A stretch of 64,000 bases of DNA, taken from the NCBI RefSeq assembly GCF_900537175.1, contig NZ_LS999833.1:1-64000 (forward strand), given 5' to 3'. Shown one piece after another: positions 51,796 through 60,993 of the stretch (positions within the stretch are counted from its first letter, which is position 1; the number at the start of each line of letters is the position of its first letter). The stretch comes from Lentilitoribacter sp. Alg239-R112. Its GTDB lineage: Bacteria > Pseudomonadota > Alphaproteobacteria > Rhizobiales > Rhizobiaceae. The notes under the pieces are model-generated. The model was not told where the DNA came from. It saw nothing but the letters and a program-made list of their open reading frames with translations, and did not search any database. The translations under genes and the position numbers were made by a program.

Positions 51796-54645
51796 TTATT
51801 CGCTGGGTGTTTCGACATTTTGTTTATCACCATCATCTTCTTGAGTAGCAAACATGCCACGTAGCGCTCGTTGATAAACGAAACCGATACCCATAAGCGT
51901 TCCACCCAAACCGATAAATGATATGGCGCGAAGCACGCCTTCAAGATGAGACATATCAATAATAAAGGCTTTGAGTACGACAGCTAAGATAATCAGGCCG
52001 GATGCTTTGCGCAACAATTGTTGACGCCATCTGATACCCAAGAACAGCACAATTATTCCAATGATCAACCAGACCAGAGAATAGGTATAATTTTCAGCTT
52101 GCAATATTGGCGCGGAAGCAATTTTCACACCATGGAAAGCATGGCGGATGGTAAGATTAATCCAGAAGAAGCCAAGTAAAGCGGTGAACCCAAGCGCTGT
52201 CCATTGATAATATTTGCTTTTACTCGCGCGGCCCTGCCAGACAATCAGTGCAAACAGAATGAATGGCAATGCATAGGCATAACCAATGAGGTTAAACAAC
52301 AACCCCTCACCCATATGAACGTCGGTCGAGCTGTACTCCCAGGTCGCCATAGGTAACATTGGATTGAGCCCGATGAAGAGCGCCAACGCACCGATCAACA
52401 TACCCAATATACCCAGACCCTCGGCGGCCCAACGGAGTATGCGTGATGAACCACCCTTACGCTTTGCAATGCGCGTGAGACCAAGCGAGAACGCACCACC
52501 AACCATAACAAGCGTAGCAGAAGCGGCAACTGCTGATCTGTAAGTATTGAAAGAAAAGCTGGGATCAATAGCGTGAAGTGCCAACATTGTGATCGTTATC
52601 ACAGACGAGATAATTGCAAGAGCCTGCAAGCCTTGCGTCCATAAATCATCTTTATGTTTTGTGGCTATATAGCTTGCAAAGATGAAGCCGAGTGCGGGAA
52701 TACCATATCCAAGTGTCAGGATGTTGAAAAATGGGGTCGCATCAAGCAAAGCCGACTTATCGATGAACGGTTGCCACAAAAGGCGCACAATATATGGCGC
52801 TACAGCGATAACGGCGAAGATGCGCAAGCCATTGAGTGGATAACGCATATGCGTAAGCATGGTTGCTGCTGTAATCAGGCCAAGCGCGATTGTAAGCCCC
52901 ACGCCGCTGAAATAAATACTTACGGCCAGTGCAAGTGATACCAGCGAACCAATCAGCGCCACGGCAATGGTGGCGTCTCTGGCTGGCAGTTTCTCATCAA
53001 GTTTGTTGTGATAGTAATTCGCTTGCAGGTGGAATAGCGCAAAGAGAATAAGACCAACCAGCGCAAACTGGGTCGATTGTTCCAATTCGGCAATGCGGAC
53101 ATAGCACGAAATGAAGATGGCAAGACTGACGGATGTGCTCACCGATGCAGTAACAAGCCGCGCACGCGCTTTTGGTGCGGTCAAAACAGCAAAACCAATG
53201 AGAACCAGCACTGTGAGCGTTGCGACCATCATATAGGTCGTGTCCGTCAGATATGGCACAAATGATTCAGATGGGTAAAGCTTGCCATTTGGTCCAGCTA
53301 TCTGATTACCAAGCTGATCTGCCCATGTTTGCCATTTTTCAACCGTGTTATTATGGGGAGCAAACATCGTCCAGAATTTAAGAACGGCCAAGATGGATGG
53401 CACAATGGTGACAAAACGCAGAGCCGGATAACGATAACTGGCGGCCAGCGGTAATGCGAGCAAAAGAGCAAGTTCAATAATATGAACCGCTAGGCTTTGA
53501 TCACGACTAAAATGGAATAGTACAGGCACAAATAGAGCTGACAATGCAATTGTTGGCTGCCAGTCAATAGCCATTTCCGCATCCGGCTTGCGCTCATGCA
53601 CGGACCAGACAAGCGACAGGTAAGTCAGCGCCAATGTGCCGAGAATGTAAATCCCGACAATTATTGAATTCTCGTCTCCTTCTGCGATTTCAAGCAGGAA
53701 GGAGTAGCACAACATGGCAGCAACACTTGTCAGCGCGCACCACAGCCAAGCTCTATACCACGCCACATACATGGCCGCTGCCGATACCAAAAGCACATAT
53801 GATGCCAATACAGGCACATTTGCGCTATCGGAATTAATGAGAAAAGGCACAACATAAGAAGCAAGAAGACCGAGCGCTGCCAGTACTGGCCCATGCAGCA
53901 GTGATATAAGCAGCGATGCAAGCGCTAGGATTGCCAAAATGATGAAGCTGGTTGTCGGTCCGATAAGCCCATAAAGCGAATGGGCGGCGTAAATCGAGCC
54001 GAACATGATGAAAATGCCCACACCTGACAGAATTGCTGGAATATTGGCGCTTTCAAAGCCTGCCAGAGAAAAACGATCCGGGCGGCGTCTTGTCCATTCG
54101 CCACCGGCTGCAACTAACAGGCCGAATAAGAAACCAAGCGTAACGCGCGCTTGTGGGCCAAGCAGACCAGCCTCAATAGAGTATTTGGCCAAATATAGCC
54201 CACCAATTGCCAGCGTTAGTCCGCCAACCCAGATGGATAATTTGCCGCCAATATTGCTTTCAGTATCAATTTTTGGCGTTTGTGGAACCGTTTCTTTCTC
54301 AACATCTTCAGAGATAGTCTCATCATCTGATACGCGCGCAGCTATTGCAGGCTCCGGCTCGGAAGTCGCCTCACCTTCTTCGTCCTGAGCTACCGCATCG
54401 CTTAGTTCAGGCTCCTCAGGCGGTTCAATTTTCTCGGTAGTAAAAGGTTTTGCCTCCTCTCCTTCAGGAGAGGTTAGAGTATTTCCACCATCGGCAATCT
54501 GTGATTTGAGAGCTTTGATCTCTATCTTTAATTTCTCAATATCAGCACGCAGTCCGCCTTGCGAGAAATATGCAATAGCACCCAGAATGGAGCCAATCAC
54601 CAGCGCCAAACATGCCAAACCTATTAAGAATAAAACAGAATCCAT
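51796..54645 (-). CDS. Large DUF2339 membrane protein
   Basis: 949 residues. A first membrane span (about 3-25) is followed by a coiled coil (ADIEKLKIEIKALKSQI), an acidic Glu/Pro/Ser-rich linker (about 55-125) and then more than 20 hydrophobic segments to residue 930, ending in a short Asp/Asn tail. This matches DUF2339 proteins, whose role is unknown. The start has a good position after a 140-base gap, and there is no cotranscribed partner. Confidence 0.85.
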   Translation of the reverse strand: MDSVLFLIGLACLALVIGSILGAIAYFSQGGLRADIEKLKIEIKALKSQIADGGNTLTSPEGEEAKPFTTEKIEPPEEPELSDAVAQDEEGEATSEPEPAIAARVSDDETISEDVEKETVPQTPKIDTESNIGGKLSIWVGGLTLAIGGLYLAKYSIEAGLLGPQARVTLGFLFGLLVAAGGEWTRRRPDRFSLAGFESANIPAILSGVGIFIMFGSIYAAHSLYGLIGPTTSFIILAILALASLLISLLHGPVLAALGLLASYVVPFLINSDSANVPVLASYVLLVSAAAMYVAWYRAWLWCALTSVAAMLCYSFLLEIAEGDENSIIVGIYILGTLALTYLSLVWSVHERKPDAEMAIDWQPTIALSALFVPVLFHFSRDQSLAVHIIELALLLALPLAASYRYPALRFVTIVPSILAVLKFWTMFAPHNNTVEKWQTWADQLGNQIAGPNGKLYPSESFVPYLTDTTYMMVATLTVLVLIGFAVLTAPKARARLVTASVSTSVSLAIFISCYVRIAELEQSTQFALVGLILFALFHLQANYYHNKLDEKLPARDATIAVALIGSLVSLALAVSIYFSGVGLTIALGLITAATMLTHMRYPLNGLRIFAVIAVAPYIVRLLWQPFIDKSALLDATPFFNILTLGYGIPALGFIFASYIATKHKDDLWTQGLQALAIISSVITITMLALHAIDPSFSFNTYRSAVAASATLVMVGGAFSLGLTRIAKRKGGSSRILRWAAEGLGILGMLIGALALFIGLNPMLPMATWEYSSTDVHMGEGLLFNLIGYAYALPFILFALIVWQGRASKSKYYQWTALGFTALLGFFWINLTIRHAFHGVKIASAPILQAENYTYSLVWLIIGIIVLFLGIRWRQQLLRKASGLIILAVVLKAFIIDMSHLEGVLRAISFIGLGGTLMGIGFVYQRALRGMFATQEDDGDKQNVETPSE

Positions 54646-54791
54646 CTAAACTGCGCCCCACTCGCTCGACAAAAGACTAACTATAGGAATCGTTGTCTTA
54701 TAGCTGGATATTTTATTTAGAGCCAGATACGCGCCAGAATATGGCAAATATAGTCAATGACGTTATAATTGCACAAGCTATGTGTGATTTT

Positions 54792-55313
54792 CTATTTTGG
54801 CGGCACGCAGATTGAACGGGGGACGGATTGCAACAGAAAGCTTGTATCATCAGGCTCGCGCATCAATATCCGATCGCCAGCATCGCAACTATCAAATGAA
54901 AGATCACTCCCGCCTGTGAGCAAAAGCCCACCGCTTTTATGTTCAGCCAAATAGAAATTGCCTGCATCACATTCCAGATTACACTTGATGCGCTTACCAT
55001 CCGGCTCACAAAATGCATCCGCTTCCCACCTGATATCTTGCCCCCGCTTAAAAAGCGCAAGCTTTGCCACAAATTTTGGCGTATCAGGATATGGCTGATA
55101 GGGGCTATCCATACCCAAAAGCTGTTGCTTGGTCGGGAAATGACTGATGCCAATGTCAATCACTTGCTGATAAGGATGCTTATCCAAATGCGCAGCTGAA
55201 TAGGTCCGACCATAACAACTTTCAAAGCCAAAGAAATGGCTTTCCAATGGTAGCTCCTGCGCGATGGCTGGTGTTGTGACCAGAACACTGAGCAATATAG
55301 GTAAGATTTTCAT
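54792..55313 (-). CDS. Periplasmic protein of unknown function
   Basis: 173 residues with a signal peptide ending at TPAIAQ. Six or more Cys in the mature part (FESCYGR, DAFCEPDG, KCNLECDAG, FDSCDAG, SICVPP) suggest several disulfides. No enzyme motif. It is downstream of the 68-residue protein on the same strand, 12 bases away. Confidence 0.7.
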   Translation of the reverse strand: MKILPILLSVLVTTPAIAQELPLESHFFGFESCYGRTYSAAHLDKHPYQQVIDIGISHFPTKQQLLGMDSPYQPYPDTPKFVAKLALFKRGQDIRWEADAFCEPDGKRIKCNLECDAGNFYLAEHKSGGLLLTGGSDLSFDSCDAGDRILMREPDDTSFLLQSVPRSICVPPK

Positions 55314-55325
55314 AGTGGATGCCCT

Positions 55326-55532
55326 CTAATACCGCTTGGGGTTGGCGTTTAGCAGTCTGACGAACAGGTCTTCGTTACCCTCGCTTGGTTTTCCTACGGT
55401 TCGTAGGTTAAATTCGACTTCATCTTGGTCGGCAATGATTGAAACGCGGCCGCCTGTCAGGCTGGGTTGCACTTCCCTGCCCGCCATAAAGTCTGCATGA
55501 TCTCTGATATCTATTGAGAACTGATATTTCAT
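55326..55532 (-). CDS. 68-residue hypothetical protein
   Basis: ATG 55532 with GGGAGG upstream, so translation is well supported. Soluble and strand-rich (GGRVSIIADQDEVEFNLRTV). Family unknown. Lies between the nucleoside hydrolase and the Cys-rich periplasmic protein on the same strand. Confidence 0.65.
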   Translation of the reverse strand: MKYQFSIDIRDHADFMAGREVQPSLTGGRVSIIADQDEVEFNLRTVGKPSEGNEDLFVRLLNANPKRY

Positions 55533-55555
55533 ATCTACCTCCCTTTATGCCTACA

Positions 55556-56497
55556 CTATGGTAACTTCCGCAGTGCCTCGATAATCAATTCAAAAAAGCC
55601 GTCTGCATCCACATTATCCAGGAAAAACGCGTTCTTGGGTTTGTCGGTAATGTTCCAGTAATCTGCAACTGTCATGCCCATGGTCAACTCGCTTTGTACC
55701 TCGATCTGCACATTGCACATACGGCCTGTAAACAATTCAGGCTTCATCAAATATGTTATCACACACGGATCATGCAACGGTGCGCCTTGCCATTGGTACT
55801 TTTCCAGATCAAAACGTTCGGAAAATGATAGCATCTCAGAAACGGCGATGGCTGATTTTGTGCCGACTTTGCGGATTGCTTCGATACGTTCTTTGGTAGA
55901 CAGCGCTTTATGGGTGACATCTAACGATGCAACAGTAATCGGAATACCTGATCTGAACACAATATCGGCAGCCTGCGGGTCGACATAGATGTTGAACTCG
56001 GCGGATGGAGTAATGTTTCCACCTTGGAAATAGGCACCGCCCATCATCACAATTTGCTCGCAACGTTTCACTGCTTCGGGGTCATTTTGCAACGCGGTTG
56101 CGATATTGGTCAGCGGGCCTAATGTCGCGAGTGTGACAGTGCCTTCATCATGAACGCGGAGCGTTTCGATGATGAAATCAACGCCGTGCTGTTCTTGAAG
56201 TTTTATTTCGGGTTCCGGCAGTTCTGGACCATCCAACCCGGTTTGACCGTGGACATGCTCGGCGGTAACCAGCACTCGTTCAATTGGATCTGAACAACCA
56301 GCATAGACCGGAATTTCAGACCTGCCGCCAAGCTCAACAACCTTGAGCGCGTTTTGTGCATTAAGCTTTAGCCCGACATTGCCCGCGACGGCGGTAATGC
56401 CCAAAATGTCAAACATATCTGGATTTGCCAGCGCCACTAAAATGGCTACTGCATCATCCTGACCGGGATCGGTATCAATAATGATTTTTCTTGGCAT
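55556..56497 (-). CDS. Inosine/uridine-preferring nucleoside hydrolase
   Basis: 313 residues. The calcium-binding DTDPGQDDA at residue 8, TLGPLTNIATAL, MMGGAYFQGGN, SAEFNIYVDPQAA and HDPCVI (Asp Ca ligand) are all present, as in IU-nucleoside hydrolases. It splits ribonucleosides to base and ribose in the cytosol. Its ATG directly abuts the stop codon of the regulator gene, so they form an operon and the regulator may respond to a related compound. Confidence 0.9.
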   Translation of the reverse strand: MPRKIIIDTDPGQDDAVAILVALANPDMFDILGITAVAGNVGLKLNAQNALKVVELGGRSEIPVYAGCSDPIERVLVTAEHVHGQTGLDGPELPEPEIKLQEQHGVDFIIETLRVHDEGTVTLATLGPLTNIATALQNDPEAVKRCEQIVMMGGAYFQGGNITPSAEFNIYVDPQAADIVFRSGIPITVASLDVTHKALSTKERIEAIRKVGTKSAIAVSEMLSFSERFDLEKYQWQGAPLHDPCVITYLMKPELFTGRMCNVQIEVQSELTMGMTVADYWNITDKPKNAFFLDNVDADGFFELIIEALRKLP

Positions 56498-57481
56498 TTA
56501 CGCCTCTCCACTTCGATGATCTGCTGATCTGTAATCAGATGGCGCAATACCAAACTTCTCTCGAAAGTCTCGTGAAAAATGAGCTGAACTTACATAACCC
56601 GTTGCAAAAGCGATATCAGTGATTGAAAGCGTTGTCTGCTTTAAAAAGTTACTGGCCTTTTCTAACCGTAACTTTTTATAAAACCCCATCGTACTTTCGC
56701 CCATCTTGTCTTTAAATTGTCTATTGAGCTGACGTGTGCCAAGGCCGACCGACCTTGCCAACTGAGCGAGCGTTAGCGGCTCGCTTAAATTATTTTGCAT
56801 CACTTCGATAGCGGTAATAACAGCGGGATTATTAACCCCATAACGCTCGACCAGGCCTGAACGCTGAGGCCCTTCACCGGGTCGCACATTGGTGTGCATA
56901 ATATAATCGGAAACATCGCGTGCAAAAGCCGGACTATGGTGCTTGGCTATCAAAGCGTGCATCATATCAACAGGCGCCAGCCCCCCCGCACACGTTAATC
57001 GATCACGATCAAACACATAAAGCGCGCGCTCAAGCAGAATGTCGGGATCCATTTCGGCAATAAGGTCTGCAAAGACCCAATGTACCGTCATACGCCGCTC
57101 ATTCATAATGCCAGCCTTTGCCAGCACCACCGGACCACCCGAAATTCCACCGATCATTACATTTCGGCGCGACAAAAGCCGTAACCATTGCAAAATGCGT
57201 GGACTATCAAAATCCTTGGTAACATAGCCACCAACAGCAATGATAAGATCAAAATCTACATGCTCGCCAGGAAATGCATCTGCCTTAATGACCGCACCCG
57301 AAGAACTAACTGCCTGCGATCCGCTAGCGGGTAGGTTTCTGATGCTGTAAAGCTCTTGACCGCTCAACTCATTGGCCACCATTAATGGTGATAGCGCCGA
57401 TGAATAGGCAATGAGCGCAAAACCATCAAATAGTAAAAACCCAATTCGAAATGGGCGGTCAATATGCGTTGAAAAGTCCAT
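56498..57481 (-). CDS. GlxA-type AraC-family regulator with DJ-1/PfpI domain
   Basis: 327 residues. The N-terminal DJ-1/PfpI-like domain (about 10-190; GGYVTKDFDSPRILQWLRLL; the nucleophile-elbow region reads IGGISGGPVVLA without Cys) serves as ligand sensor. The C-terminal AraC helix-turn-helix pair (about 225-320; TLAQLARSVGLGTRQLNRQFK; ITDIAFATGYVSSAHFSRDF) binds DNA. Family members control carnitine, betaine and arginine use. Here the next gene is a nucleoside hydrolase, suggesting nucleoside control. Confidence 0.88.
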   Translation of the reverse strand: MDFSTHIDRPFRIGFLLFDGFALIAYSSALSPLMVANELSGQELYSIRNLPASGSQAVSSSGAVIKADAFPGEHVDFDLIIAVGGYVTKDFDSPRILQWLRLLSRRNVMIGGISGGPVVLAKAGIMNERRMTVHWVFADLIAEMDPDILLERALYVFDRDRLTCAGGLAPVDMMHALIAKHHSPAFARDVSDYIMHTNVRPGEGPQRSGLVERYGVNNPAVITAIEVMQNNLSEPLTLAQLARSVGLGTRQLNRQFKDKMGESTMGFYKKLRLEKASNFLKQTTLSITDIAFATGYVSSAHFSRDFREKFGIAPSDYRSADHRSGEA

Positions 57482-57622
57482 AATTTATAAAAATACGTCT
57501 GCTTTAAGCTCATAAAAAATCGAATTTCAATATTTGCACTATTTAACTGACATTAGAACCATGTAATTTTAGAATCTGATTCAACGAGCTACAAAATTGA
57601 TTCCGTTAACGGGCGTAAGACT

Positions 57623-58168
57623 TTGAAAAATATGATAAACATACCCTACTCCGGCACATATTACATTTCTTCACAACGCGATCAGGATCTCGCTGATCGG
57701 GTGATACGATTGATAGAGGGCGAGAATCTGGCTTTTTCAAAACAATTACTTACTGGACACGTCACAGCGTCGGCTTTTTTGCTCAATATGAAGCATGACA
57801 AAGTGCTCCTCACCCACCACGCAAAACTCGGTAAATGGCTACAACTTGGCGGACATTGCGATGGAATTAAAGACCCTAAATTTGCGGCACTAAAAGAGGC
57901 TTATGAAGAAAGCGGATTACCACGGATTGATCATATATTCGACCAAATTCTCGATATCGACATTCATGAAATACCAGAACATAAAGACGTTCAGGCGCAT
58001 CTGCATTATGATGTTCGCTATGCGCTGGAAACCGACGAACGACATCCATTTATTGTTTCCGATGAATCAAATGATCTGAAATGGATACCACTTGACGAAC
58101 TTGAAGATTATAATCCCGAACCATCGCTTATAGTGATGCGCGATAAGCTGCAAACCTTGCGGCTTTAG
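57623..58168 (+). CDS. Nudix hydrolase
   Basis: 181 residues. The Nudix box is visible as LGGHCDGIKDPKFAALKEAYEESGL in positions about 72-96 (quoted in part: LKEAYEESGL), with the catalytic Glu cluster intact; the first Glu of the canonical box is replaced in this subfamily. Substrate unknown, probably a nucleoside diphosphate derivative. The start is either TTG 57623 or ATG 57632; neither has a strong ribosome binding site. Its stop overlaps the convergent gene by four bases. Confidence 0.82.
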   Translation: MKNMINIPYSGTYYISSQRDQDLADRVIRLIEGENLAFSKQLLTGHVTASAFLLNMKHDKVLLTHHAKLGKWLQLGGHCDGIKDPKFAALKEAYEESGLPRIDHIFDQILDIDIHEIPEHKDVQAHLHYDVRYALETDERHPFIVSDESNDLKWIPLDELEDYNPEPSLIVMRDKLQTLRL

Positions 58169-58524
58169 TCGTAATAGATCTCATTATCATCAAGATATAC
58201 GTTGGACGCATCACAGATATCGATGTCAATAGGATCATCTAAAACTTCGCCGCCATCACTAGAGAGCCAGCCAACTTGCAGGGTTTGTGCACAATTTCCA
58301 GTGTCCGCTGTGAACTCGGCTTTAAGAACTTGACCGGGTTCGACATCAGATCCATCGATCCAATTTGAGCTCCAACCTGAGCCATCATTGGTATAAAAGC
58401 CTATCAGGATATTTTGCTCTGTATTGTTGTGTATTGTGAAATAACCCTCTGCGCCTGTTCCAGCGAGGGCCTGTATTACAAACATAAATATAATTGCAAA
58501 TGCGGAAAGAATTCTTTTGGCCAT
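58165..58524 (-). CDS. Small exported protein of unknown function
   Basis: 119 residues with a signal peptide ending at IQALAG. The mature domain reads EGYFTIHNNTEQNILIGFYT and ends DPIDIDICDASNVYLDDNEI, an acidic two-Cys beta-rich protein that recurs in proteobacteria without assigned role. ATG 58524 is chosen for its AGGG site and the signal peptide. Confidence 0.7.
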   Translation of the reverse strand: MAKRILSAFAIIFMFVIQALAGTGAEGYFTIHNNTEQNILIGFYTNDGSGWSSNWIDGSDVEPGQVLKAEFTADTGNCAQTLQVGWLSSDGGEVLDDPIDIDICDASNVYLDDNEIYYD

Positions 58525-58683
58525 AGTTTTGTCCCTGCATGTTTTGTTCTTATATGGCACATATTAGTCACTTTCACACACAATGCCAATATGTCGCAAT
58601 CTGGTGACAAATTGTCATCTGGTTTTGAACATATGAAAGACTGCATAATATATTCAAGACGCAAACAAAGCGGAGACGACCCC

Positions 58684-59214
58684 ATGAATACGAGATCAAT
58701 TGTAATTATCGCCATATTTGCGGTTGTGGCCGTCGTCGGCGCACGTATCATTCTTGATCCACCCAGCGGCACTGCATATGCCGACGAGGTAAAAAATGAG
58801 ATGACGACGGGGCAAATATTCAGCGCAGGTGATATTACGATTGCGAACGTTCGTGCGCGCGAAACTGTTCCCGGCGCATCCGTTGGAGGCGGCTATATGG
58901 TCATTACCAACAACGGTTCCGAAGATGATCGTTTGATGGGCGGCAAAACATCCGTCTCTCCCTTGTTGGAAGTACATGAAATGAAAATGGAAAATGACGT
59001 GATGAAAATGCGTCAGCTAAATGATGGACTTGTCATTAAGGCTGGCCAAACAGTTATGCTCCAACCGGGCGGTTTTCATATCATGTTTATGGATCTTGAA
59101 GCCCCTCTTACAAAAAACACGAGCTTTGATGCAACACTCAACTTTGAAAAATCGGGATCGGTTAGAGTAAAATTCAACGTAGTAGACATGAAAATGTTAA
59201 AGATGGCACACTAA
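58684..59214 (+). CDS. Periplasmic copper chaperone, PCu(A)C family
   Basis: 176 residues with an N-terminal membrane or signal segment (SIVIIAIFAVVAVVGARIIL). The copper ligands follow the H/Y-M-x10-M-x21-H-x-M pattern: GGYMVITNNGSEDDRLMGG, then LLEVHEMKM, and the late FHIMFMDL strand. PCu(A)C proteins deliver Cu(I) to cytochrome oxidase. Met is further enriched in the C-terminus (DMKMLKMAH). ATG 58684 has GGAG eight bases upstream. Confidence 0.88.
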   Translation: MNTRSIVIIAIFAVVAVVGARIILDPPSGTAYADEVKNEMTTGQIFSAGDITIANVRARETVPGASVGGGYMVITNNGSEDDRLMGGKTSVSPLLEVHEMKMENDVMKMRQLNDGLVIKAGQTVMLQPGGFHIMFMDLEAPLTKNTSFDATLNFEKSGSVRVKFNVVDMKMLKMAH

Positions 59215-59320
59215 CTGGCGCACCCTCACAGGAATACTAATCCAAAATTCTCACGTCGATTATTAATTTGGACATAGTTACAATTTTACCGAATTACTTC
59301 TCTGAATAGCCCCGAATTTG

Positions 59321-59380
59321 TTAGACACCCTCGGCTTTCATTTTCTGCCGTTTTTCGAAGTCGGCGGGTGACAGCATTCC
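59321..59380 (-). pseudogene. Relic of an IS3-like transposase 3' end
   Basis: The minus strand reads GMLSPADFEKRQKMKAEGV followed by a stop, which resembles the C-terminus of IS3-family OrfB proteins (xLSPxxFExR). Sequence before it does not continue the family. Probably a decayed insertion sequence. Confidence 0.4.
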
Positions 59381-59504
59381 AGATATCAAGCAAAAGTTTT
59401 GGCTAGCTTCAGTAACATTCTGCGTTGCATTTTGGGCCACGCTCATCGCAATCGTCAGTCAAGGCCTTGCCTAACAGACGCTTATCCAACCGATAGGCAA
59501 CAGA

Positions 59505-59936
59505 CTAACGGACCAACATATTGGCTCGTTTAGTTGCCTTGGCCTGCTCCTTTGCAGCAACACGCATCATTTTTTGGAACCTTGGACATTCCAATTGGCT
59601 TGGTGCTGGGCATTCGGCGGCATGAATTAATCCGTTTCGGACTTGTTGCAACACACTTATTTGCCGATCGATCTCAACAGCCTTTGCACGTAACACGTCG
59701 CGATCAATGGATGAACCATGATTAGATAGGAGAAGTGTTCGGATTTCTGATAAAGAAAAGTTTGCCATCCGTCCTAATGCCACGAGTGCAAGACGCTGTA
59801 ACACTGACGGATCAAATAATCGCTTAAGGCCGCGCCGACCAATTGAACTTATTAGAGATTTTTCTTCGTAGTATCGCAATGTCGATGCAGGTAGTCCCGT
59901 CTTTTTTGACAGTTCGGCAATATCTATATCTTTCAT
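59505..59936 (-). CDS. MerR-family regulator
   Basis: 143 residues. The winged helix (IDIAELSKKTGLPASTLRYYEE) and a long dimerisation helix are present. A C-terminal Cys pair (AAECPAPSQLECPRFQKM) could bind a metal or redox signal. ATG 59936 is the correct start; a longer frame reaches across the operator. Divergent from the DUF2938 gene with a shared MerR-type promoter. Confidence 0.82.
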   Translation of the reverse strand: MKDIDIAELSKKTGLPASTLRYYEEKSLISSIGRRGLKRLFDPSVLQRLALVALGRMANFSLSEIRTLLLSNHGSSIDRDVLRAKAVEIDRQISVLQQVRNGLIHAAECPAPSQLECPRFQKMMRVAAKEQAKATKRANMLVR

Positions 59937-59938
59937 AC

Positions 59939-59969
59939 TTGACCTCAAGTGCACTTGAAGTGGCATGGT
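59939..59969 (+). promoter_or_regulatory. MerR/SoxR-type promoter for the DUF2938 gene
   Basis: -35 TTGACC (59939-59944), 19-base spacer with the palindrome TCAAGTGCACTTGA (59945-59958), -10-like CATGGT (59964-59969). The dyad resembles SoxR-group operators (CCTCAAGT...ACTTGAGG). Confidence 0.6.
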
Positions 59970-60009
59970 AATTCCAATGACACGCACAAACAAGAGAAAA
60001 GGAAGTGTT

Positions 60010-60510
60010 GTGAGTTTGATAGATTTAATATTCCCTACAGTTATCATTGGTCTTGGCGCAACTGCATTCATGGATATGTTTGCATGGCTTCAACGCAGCT
60101 TATGGAACATCCAAGGTTTAGATTATGCGTTGGTCGGCAGGTGGATTGCTGGAATACCAAAAGGGCAGTTTACCCACAAAACAATCTTGCAATCACCCCA
60201 GAACCGTTATGAGCGGACGATCGGGTGGGTGTTTCATTATGCAATAGGAGTATTATTTGCTGGCATAATGCTGGCATTTACGGGGAAGAGCTGGCTTGAT
60301 GCACCAAGCCTGTTGAATCCGATGATAATCGGCATTGCAAGTGTAGCTGCACCTTTCCTGGTAATGCAGCCGGCTTTCGGATTTGGTTTCGCCGCTTCAA
60401 AAACTCCATCTCCATGGATAACGCGTCAAAAAAGCCTAATTGCTCATTTGTCCTTTGGTCTGGGTACATATCTCACGGGAGTAATATGCGCCCGACTTTC
60501 TTTATGGTAA
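60010..60510 (+). CDS. DUF2938 membrane protein
   Basis: 166 residues with four membrane spans. The family blocks GLGATAFMDMFAWLQ, DYALVGRWIAG, WVFHYAIGVLFAGIMLAF and APFLVMQPAFGFGFAASKTP are all present. I choose GTG 60010, since AGGAAG lies five bases upstream and it lies 34 bases after the predicted transcript start; earlier ATGs at 59965 and 59977 overlap the promoter. The only link to function is its control by the divergent MerR protein. Confidence 0.8.
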   Translation: MSLIDLIFPTVIIGLGATAFMDMFAWLQRSLWNIQGLDYALVGRWIAGIPKGQFTHKTILQSPQNRYERTIGWVFHYAIGVLFAGIMLAFTGKSWLDAPSLLNPMIIGIASVAAPFLVMQPAFGFGFAASKTPSPWITRQKSLIAHLSFGLGTYLTGVICARLSLW

Positions 60511-60579
60511 TAAAGCTGCCAGTCACCATTAATAGGAAAGGTATAGATGGACGGAAATAGGCACAACATGACACTAGTC

Positions 60580-60653
60580 TGGAGCGGGCGGCGGGAATCG
60601 AACCCGCGTCATCAGCTTGGAAGGCTGAGGTCTTACCACTACACAACGCCCGC
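60580..60653 (-). tRNA. tRNA-Gly(TCC)
   Basis: 74 bases with encoded CCA. Acceptor GCGGGCG/CGCCCGC, anticodon loop CTTCCAA (TCC), and T arm GCGGG-TTCGATT-CCCGC. Confidence 0.95.
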
Positions 60654-60724
60654 GTAAGACATGTCAGCGATTTCTCGCTGCTATTCCTGACCATAAGCGA
60701 TTTTGGTCAAGATAGTCAAAGCAA

Positions 60725-60809
60725 TGGTGGAGGAGGTTGGATTTGAACCAACGTAGGCTAAGCCAACGGATTTACAGTCCGTCCCATTTAACCGCTCTGG
60801 CACTCCTCC
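60725..60809 (-). tRNA. tRNA-Tyr(GTA)
   Basis: 85 bases with encoded CCA, a long variable arm and anticodon loop CTGTAAA (GTA). Acceptor GGAGGAG/CTCCTCC. Confidence 0.95.
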
Positions 60810-60993
60810 GTACCCTTGCTTTCATCGAACATTTGGTTCGATCAACTCAAACGATTTCGCTTGAATCTGAGCGGGGTTATGGCCTTCGCTAGCCCATCTG
60901 TCAACACAGTTTGACGAAAAAAATTCACTTATAATGAACAAGCGGCAACAATCGACCATTGCGCTGATCCCTCAATAGATTATAAGCGCCATT

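Noticed and set aside
52654..54388. Several plus-strand frames opposite the DUF2339 gene
   Set aside because: They mirror a long membrane-protein gene and show no independent coding signals.
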